NCBI RefSeq assembly: GCF_036116635.1
Contig: NZ_CP107995.1
Span: 4,836,001-4,900,000 of the forward strand
Source of the DNA: Amycolatopsis sp. NBC_00345
GTDB lineage: Bacteria; Actinomycetota; Actinomycetes; Mycobacteriales; Pseudonocardiaceae
Direction: 5' to 3'
DNA: 64,000 nucleotides
Shown here: one piece after another, positions 59,780 to 64,000 of the stretch
Layout: every line of letters starts with the position of its first letter
How positions within the stretch are numbered: the stretch's first letter is position 1
Notes under the pieces: generated by a model
The model's database searches: none
Seen by the model: the letters and a program-made list of their open reading frames with translations, nothing else
Told to the model about the DNA's origin: nothing
Program-made: the position numbers and the translations under genes

Positions 59780-60579
59780 TGACCCCCACTGGTCCGGGCC
59801 GCGTTCCGGTCGTTGCCGCCGGCACCGACGAGCGTGAGGAAGACGTCCTCGAGAGTCGGCTGCTTCTCGACGTACTCGACCTTGGCGGGCGGGAGTAGCT
59901 GCTTGAGCTCGCCGAGGGTGCCGTCCACGATGATCCGGCCCTCGTGCAGGATCGCGATCCGGTCGGCGAGTTGTTCGGCCTCGTCGAGATACTGCGTCGT
60001 GAGCAGCACCGTCGTGTCGCGCCCCGCGAGTTCCCTGATGGACTGCCATACCTCGATGCGGGCCGCGGGGTCGAGCCCGGTCGTCGGCTCGTCGAGGAAG
60101 ATGACCGGCGGATTCCCGATGAGGCTCATGGCGATGTCGAGGCGGCGGCGCATGCCACCCGAGTACGCCGCCACCTTCCGCGCGGCCGCGCCGGTCAGCG
60201 AGAAACGCGCGAGCAGGTCGTCCGCGATCGCGCCCGGATTCCTGAGGTGCCGCAGCCTCGCGACCAGTACCAGGTTCTCCCGCCCGCTGAGGATTTCGTC
60301 GACGGCGGCGAACTGCCCGGTGAGGCTGATGGACTCCCGGACGTCCGCCGCCTGCGTGGCGACATCGAAACCGTGGACGCCCGCCGTCCCCGTGTCCGCC
60401 TTGAGCAGCGTGGACAGGATTCTCACGACCGTGGTCTTGCCCGCCCCGTTCGAGCCGAGCAACGCGAAAATGCTGCCTCGCGCCACGTCGAAGTCCACCC
60501 CGCGCAGCACCTTCAGGTCCTTGTACGACTTCTCCAGGCCCCGCACCTGGATCGCCGGGCCCTCCCGATCGGCTGTCAT
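59776..60579 (-). CDS. ABC transporter ATP-binding protein, DrrA-like
   Basis: A 267-residue ATPase. Walker A is LLGSNGAGKTTVVRI, the Q loop TGQFAAVDEILSG, the signature AYSGGMRRRLDIAMSL, Walker B VIFLDEPTTGLDP, and the H-loop region TTQYLDEAEQLAD. The C-terminal PPAKVEYVEKQPTLEDVFL is the usual extension of DrrA-type drug-export ATPases. It partners with the ABC-2 permease encoded next. The ATG at 60579 overlaps the DUF1048 stop. Confidence 0.92.
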   Translation of the reverse strand: MTADREGPAIQVRGLEKSYKDLKVLRGVDFDVARGSIFALLGSNGAGKTTVVRILSTLLKADTGTAGVHGFDVATQAADVRESISLTGQFAAVDEILSGRENLVLVARLRHLRNPGAIADDLLARFSLTGAAARKVAAYSGGMRRRLDIAMSLIGNPPVIFLDEPTTGLDPAARIEVWQSIRELAGRDTTVLLTTQYLDEAEQLADRIAILHEGRIIVDGTLGELKQLLPPAKVEYVEKQPTLEDVFLTLVGAGGNDRNAARTSGGQ

Positions 60580-60902
60580 TTCTCGGCCCCGCCGGGTTTT
60601 CTGGTGACGGACTCCTGATAGATGTCCGCGTAGGTCGGCGAATCCTTGATCAGGTCGTCGCAGAAGGCGGCGACGTCGTTCCCGATGAGTTCCAGGACTC
60701 CCTTTCCGGCCGCGACGCCCTCCTCGAAGAAATCGACGATCCCGGAGAGCAGCTGCCCGTCGGACAGGTCGACCGGCCCGACCTTGAAAAGGTACTTCTG
60801 CATCTCCTGGTAGACGATCCGGTAGTCCGGCGGGAGCGCCTTGACCCGCGCCACGTGCGCCCGCCACTGCTTCTTGCCTTCGATGATGTCCTGAATACCC
60901 AT
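60576..60902 (-). CDS. DUF1048 family protein
   Basis: A 108-residue acidic, helical protein of the DUF1048 family: ARVKALPPDYRIVYQEMQKY, then DGQLLSGIVDFFEEGVAAGK and GNDVAAFCDDLIKDSPTYAD. DUF1048 genes commonly sit between PadR regulators and ABC transporter genes, as here, and their role is not known, perhaps accessory to regulation or export. It overlaps the ATPase gene by four bases and lies one base from the other DUF1048 gene. Confidence 0.85.
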   Translation of the reverse strand: MGIQDIIEGKKQWRAHVARVKALPPDYRIVYQEMQKYLFKVGPVDLSDGQLLSGIVDFFEEGVAAGKGVLELIGNDVAAFCDDLIKDSPTYADIYQESVTRKPGGAEK

Positions 60903-60903
60903 A

Positions 60904-61260
60904 TCAGCCTCCTAACCGGCCCAATTTCCGGGCGACGTTCCTGTTCAACTGCTCACGCCACCGGTCGCGATAGTTCCGGGCGCCTTCTCCGCCGGCCAGC
61001 GCCGCGCAGAAGCCCGCGATGTCGTCACCCAGCACCTCGTGAATGCCCTGCCCGTCGGCCGCTGTCTCTTCGAGCAGCCCCAGCGCACCGTCGAGGATCG
61101 GCATCAGGTTGCGACCGGTGAAGTCCCCATGGGGGAAAAGCTGGCCCTTGATCTCTTCCCACGCCGCCCGGTGATCGGCCGGCAATTTCCCGGCCCGGGC
61201 TTCGAATTCCTTGAATTCCCTGGTGAGATCGCTGCCGGTGATGGTCTCCCAGAAGTTCAT
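60904..61260 (-). CDS. DUF1048 family protein, second copy
   Basis: A 118-residue DUF1048 protein: REFKEFEARAGKLPADHRAA, AWEEIKGQLFPHG, LDGALGLLEETAADGQGIHE and GDDIAGFCAALAGGEGARNY. It is homologous to the neighbouring copy, with the same order of motifs, so the pair arose by duplication or they work as a heterodimer. Its ATG overlaps the PadR stop by four bases. The function is unknown. Confidence 0.84.
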   Translation of the reverse strand: MNFWETITGSDLTREFKEFEARAGKLPADHRAAWEEIKGQLFPHGDFTGRNLMPILDGALGLLEETAADGQGIHEVLGDDIAGFCAALAGGEGARNYRDRWREQLNRNVARKLGRLGG

Positions 61261-61583
61261 CTCCCGCCCTCCTTGAGCTTGTCGATCCGCGATGTGACGT
61301 ATTCCCATTTCACCCAGAACGTCGCCAGTTCCTGGCGCCCCGCGTCGTTGAGCGCGTAGAACTTGCGCGGCGGGCCCTGACCGGACGGTCGTTTCGTCAC
61401 CTGAAGGAGCCCGTTCTTCTCCAGTCGCAACAGGATGGTGTAGACCGTCCCCTCGACGACGTCGGCGAAGCCGAGTTCGTTCAGCCGGCGCGTGATGGCG
61501 TACCCGTAGGTCTCCTCGCCGCCGATGATTTCCAGCACGCAGCCCTCGAGCGTGCCCTTCAACATCTCCGTCAGGTCGTCCAT
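61257..61583 (-). CDS. PadR-family transcriptional regulator
   Basis: A 108-residue winged helix regulator: DLTEMLKGTLEGCVLEIIGG, ETYGYAITRRLNELGFADVV and EGTVYTILLRLEKNGLLQVT are the conserved PadR block with the wing after PRKFYALND. AGGAGG stands ahead of the ATG at 61583. It is the first gene of the PadR-DUF1048-DUF1048-ABC operon and probably represses it through the inverted repeat just upstream, responding to a drug-like compound. Confidence 0.92.
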   Translation of the reverse strand: MDDLTEMLKGTLEGCVLEIIGGEETYGYAITRRLNELGFADVVEGTVYTILLRLEKNGLLQVTKRPSGQGPPRKFYALNDAGRQELATFWVKWEYVTSRIDKLKEGGR

Positions 61584-61601
61584 CCCGGTCCTCCTGGCCG
61601 C

Positions 61602-61630
61602 ACTGGTACTCCGTATCACTGAGTACCAGT
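61602..61630. promoter_or_regulatory. PadR operator, 9-11-9 inverted repeat
   Basis: ACTGGTACT (61602-61610) and AGTACCAGT (61622-61630) form a perfect 9-base inverted repeat with an 11-base spacer, 19 bases ahead of the padR start. Position and form fit an autoregulatory PadR site. Confidence 0.75.
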
Positions 61631-61717
61631 ACACGGTAGCACAAGGTAGTGGGGGCTCGGCAAGCGTCGAGCAGCCTCAGGGAAACTGATCTCCCACCGC
61701 CGGAAAGGACAGACCTG

Positions 61718-62065
61718 GTGCTCGAGTTGAAGAACCTCCTGCTCACCGCGCCCGACATGGACGCCCAGCTCGCCGACTTCGCCACCTTCGCCGCCGAGCC
61801 CCAGTTCCGGGACGGCGACCGCTACGCCGTGCTCGACCCGGCGTCCGCGCAGGTGGGGATCGCGCTCGCCGCGCCGGAGGACCATCCGGCACCGGGTGAG
61901 CTGGTCCTCACCGCGAAGGCCGCCCACGTCCAAGCCGCCGCGGACGAGCTCGTCGCCGCCGGCGCGCAGCTCGTCAAGCCGCTGCACGAGGGTGGGCACG
62001 AGGTGCGCGCGCTCGTCCGCCTGACCGGCGGGCTGCTCGTGATGATCTACGGGCCGGAGGCCTGA
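61718..62065 (+). CDS. small VOC/glyoxalase-like protein
   Basis: A 115-residue protein, start GTG 61718 after GGAAAGGAC. The pattern LELKNLLLTAPDMDAQLADF, GDRYAVLDPASAQVGIALAA and LVRLTGGLLVMIYGPEA resembles a single betaalphabetabetabeta module of the vicinal oxygen chelate fold. The metal-binding His and Glu of true glyoxalases are not evident, so it is likely to be a ligand-binding or antibiotic-resistance-type relative. It is divergent from the PadR operon and convergent with the AsnC gene. Confidence 0.6.
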   Translation: MLELKNLLLTAPDMDAQLADFATFAAEPQFRDGDRYAVLDPASAQVGIALAAPEDHPAPGELVLTAKAAHVQAAADELVAAGAQLVKPLHEGGHEVRALVRLTGGLLVMIYGPEA

Positions 62066-62072
62066 GCCGCGG

Positions 62073-63038
62073 TCAGAGGCTGCCCGGGCGGACCAGGCCG
62101 GTCCGCTTGACCCCGGTCAGGATGGGGGTGGCCTCGGCCGTCGCGATCCGGTCCAGGCCGCCGAGGGTGTCGTTCAGGAAGTGGTACAGCGCGTCGAGAT
62201 CGGCCGCGGCGACGGCCACCAGGAGGTTGGCCGGGCCGGTGGTCGCGGCGGCGAAGCGGACCTGGGGGTGGCGGCTGAGCCGGCTGCCGGTCTCCTCCAG
62301 GCCGCCGGGAGCGGCCGTGATCCACAGGAGGGCCTCGGCGCGGATGCCGAGGCGGGCCAGATCGACTTCGGTGGCGAGCCGGATGACGCCGCCCGCCAAC
62401 GACTCCAGCCTGCGGCGGGCGGTCAGCGGCGTGGTGCCGGCCCGGTGGGCGAGGTCGGTGTAGGAGGCCCGGCCGTCCTCGGCCAGTGCGGCGATCAGCT
62501 CGTGGTCGACCGGCAGGAGCGCCGGACGAGCGGGCGCCGGCGGACGCAGGCCGGACAGCTCGGCCTCCGTCAGCAGGCCGCCGCTCCAGTCGAAAGCGGC
62601 CGGGAAGACCCGCAGGAGGACGTACGAGGTCCACGATTCGACCTCGGGCGTCGCCGGGAGGTCACGCAGGAGCAGCTTGGTGCGGGCGTCCGGCCCTTCG
62701 AGGAACAGGATGGCGCAGATCTCGTCGCCGCCGCCGAGGACGTCGACCCAGATGGTGTCCGGGCGGCGGGCCAGGGTGGCGGCGATGGCGCGGATCCGGT
62801 GGGGCCGGCACCGGATCCGCAGGGCCAGCGGGATCAGGCCGGGAAACCACACCGGATTGCGCACGGCGGTGGCCCGCAGCGTCCCGTCGTGGAACAGCGG
62901 TGCCGCGCGACGCACCACGGTGCGCTCCGAGAGGCCGAGCACCCGGCCGACCGTGCGCCACGAAGCTCGCGGCGAGGCCAGCATCGCCGCGGCGATCCGG
63001 CTGTCTGCCTCGTTCAGCTGATGGCGCACTTTCTCCAT
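62073..63038 (-). CDS. Lrp/AsnC-family regulator, double-domain
   Basis: A 321-residue protein with two AsnC-like units. The first half has an HTH (ADSRIAAAMLASPRASWRTV, GRVLGLSERTVVRRAAPLF) and a ligand domain; the second repeats it (DHELIAALAEDGRASYTDLA, RAGTTPLTARRRLESL, then LNDTLGGLDRIATAEATPIL). Ordinary AsnC proteins are about 150 residues, so this is a tandem fusion common in actinomycetes. Divergent from the carboxylesterase at 63146, which may be its target. The effector is unknown. Confidence 0.87.
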   Translation of the reverse strand: MEKVRHQLNEADSRIAAAMLASPRASWRTVGRVLGLSERTVVRRAAPLFHDGTLRATAVRNPVWFPGLIPLALRIRCRPHRIRAIAATLARRPDTIWVDVLGGGDEICAILFLEGPDARTKLLLRDLPATPEVESWTSYVLLRVFPAAFDWSGGLLTEAELSGLRPPAPARPALLPVDHELIAALAEDGRASYTDLAHRAGTTPLTARRRLESLAGGVIRLATEVDLARLGIRAEALLWITAAPGGLEETGSRLSRHPQVRFAAATTGPANLLVAVAAADLDALYHFLNDTLGGLDRIATAEATPILTGVKRTGLVRPGSL

Positions 63039-63145
63039 ATCCGAAGATCATATGTCCGTCATCCGCGTTCGGCAGCTCCGCTCCTGGCTCAGATCACCGC
63101 ACCGGGATAGAACCGAGAGCATCCGAGACGAGCGAGGTGAGCACG

Positions 63146-64000
63146 ATGACAGGCCGGATCGCGGACACGATTCACGGCAAGGTCAACGGCGTCGAGCGGG
63201 GTGTCGAGCCGGGTGTCGAGCAGAGCGGGGTGGTCTCCTTCCGCGGGATCCCCTATGCCGCGTCACCGGTCGGCGGGCTGCGTTTCGCGCCGCCGCAACC
63301 ACATCCGGGTTGGGCCGGGGTACGGGAGGCGACCCGGCCCGGACCGGCCGTACCGCAGGCCGCCTCCCGGCTCGAACGCGTGATGGGGCCCCGCGTGCCG
63401 GACTGGAACGAGGACGGCTGCCTGACCGTCAACGTGCACACCCCGCGGCCCGCGTTCGAAGGCGGCCCGCCCCGCCCGGTCCTGATCTGGTGGCACGGCG
63501 GCGGTTTCACCAGCGGCTCCGGCGGATGGGACTGGTACGACGGGGCCCGGCTGGCCGAGCTGGGTGACCTGGTGGTGGTGACGGCGAACTACCGGGTCGG
63601 CCCGCTCGGTTACCTGTACCTGCCGGAAATCGGCGCCGCCAACCTCGGCGCGCAGGACCAGGCCGCGGTCCTGCAGTGGGTGCAGGACAACATCGCGTCG
63701 TTCGGCGGGGACCCGCGCACGGTGACCGTCGGCGGGCAGTCGGCCGGTGCGTTTTCGGCGCTGTCGCTGGCGCTTGATCCGCATACCGCGGGACTCGTCA
63801 CCCGCGTCCTGCTGGAGAGCGGCCCCTTCGGCCTGCCGCCGCAGGATCCGGGGGACGCGGCCGAGACCGCCGCGGCCTACCTGCGGCTGCTGGACATTCC
63901 GGCCGACGCGAACGCGTTGCGCGCGCTGCCCGTCGAACAGTTGCTGTCCGCCTACGGCCGGCTCGCGCGTCCGGGCCAGGTCGCCCCGCCGATGTACCCG
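63146..64000 (+). CDS. type B carboxylesterase, N-terminal part
   Basis: Runs off the right edge; 285 codons are present. SFRGIPYAASPVGGLRFAPP is the type B carboxylesterase signature, DCLTVNV appears as EDGCLTVNVHTP, LIWWHGGGFTSGSG is the oxyanion hole, and GGDPRTVTVGGQSAGAFSAL holds the nucleophilic serine. It should hydrolyse esters such as aryl or acyl esters. Near the N terminus Gly-Val-Glu occurs three times in a row (ERGVEPGVEQ), a small repeat. The AsnC-type regulator is divergent. Confidence 0.92.
   Translation, partial: MTGRIADTIHGKVNGVERGVEPGVEQSGVVSFRGIPYAASPVGGLRFAPPQPHPGWAGVREATRPGPAVPQAASRLERVMGPRVPDWNEDGCLTVNVHTPRPAFEGGPPRPVLIWWHGGGFTSGSGGWDWYDGARLAELGDLVVVTANYRVGPLGYLYLPEIGAANLGAQDQAAVLQWVQDNIASFGGDPRTVTVGGQSAGAFSALSLALDPHTAGLVTRVLLESGPFGLPPQDPGDAAETAAAYLRLLDIPADANALRALPVEQLLSAYGRLARPGQVAPPMYP

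Overview
The DNA is very GC-rich, uses many GTG starts, and has long runs of genes joined by 4-base ATGA or GTGA overlaps. Together with LexA, AsnC, PadR and TetR regulators and assembly-line enzymes, this points to an actinomycete chromosome. A Pseudonocardiaceae genus such as Amycolatopsis is the best guess; this is inference from style and gene families, not a species call.

Region 1 (1 to about 23.8 kb) is a natural-product gene cluster built around a divergent control region at 19755-19973. Leftward runs one apparent operon of about 18 genes: a 2-oxoglutarate oxygenase, a split transketolase, a glycosyltransferase resembling cytosylglucuronate synthases, an APH-type kinase, an FAD oxidoreductase, an adenylation-carrier protein, one KS-AT-ACP polyketide module, the five-gene set for an alkoxymalonyl-ACP extender in the order K-J-I-H-methyltransferase, an SDR, a LOG-type phosphoribohydrolase, an MFS exporter, an ATP-grasp ligase and the start of a UDP-glucose dehydrogenase. 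Rightward are a class IV aminotransferase, a Gfo/Idh/MocA oxidoreductase, a DUF3500 protein and an atypical SDR. The product looks like a sugar-bearing, possibly nucleoside-like, hybrid with a methoxy- or hydroxymalonate-derived unit. I cannot name it.

Region 2 (about 23.9 to 33.8 kb) is accessory and decayed. Ordinary genes (TetR, SDR, MerR-promoter aldo/keto reductase, AraC with a hydrolase and a tautomerase/SnoaL fusion) lie among a flavoprotein fragment, a Tn3 transposase remnant, an internally deleted IS3 element with intact 39-bp ends, another transposase tail, a truncated gamma-butyrobetaine hydroxylase and the 3' half of a tRNA-Asn with its terminator. A complete CAT-anticodon tRNA closes the region.

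Region 3 (about 33.9 to 43.1 kb) holds lexA, two TetR regulators with clear palindromic operators, a cupin, an amidohydrolase, an NmrA-like protein, a serine beta-lactamase-family hydrolase, an APC permease and an agmatine deiminase.

Region 4 (43.2 to 52.6 kb) is the most unusual part: a four-gene, translationally coupled operon. It encodes a fatty acyl-AMP ligase; a 1396-residue protein with a crippled ketoreductase, ACP, condensation and FkbH domains; an ACP-thioester reductase with a lipase-associated tail; and an alpha/beta hydrolase with a cysteine nucleophile. Read in order, the domains suggest condensation of a fatty acyl chain with a glyceryl unit on carrier proteins, followed by reductive release. 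This looks like a small assembly line for an acylglycerol-type lipid.

Region 5 (52.6 to 64 kb) contains a DUF1062 protein, a secreted propeller-like protein, a LysR regulator beside a hydrolase and DHA2-type MFS pair, a damaged GNAT gene, a PadR-controlled ABC exporter with two DUF1048 proteins, a small VOC-like protein, a double-domain AsnC regulator and the start of a type B carboxylesterase.
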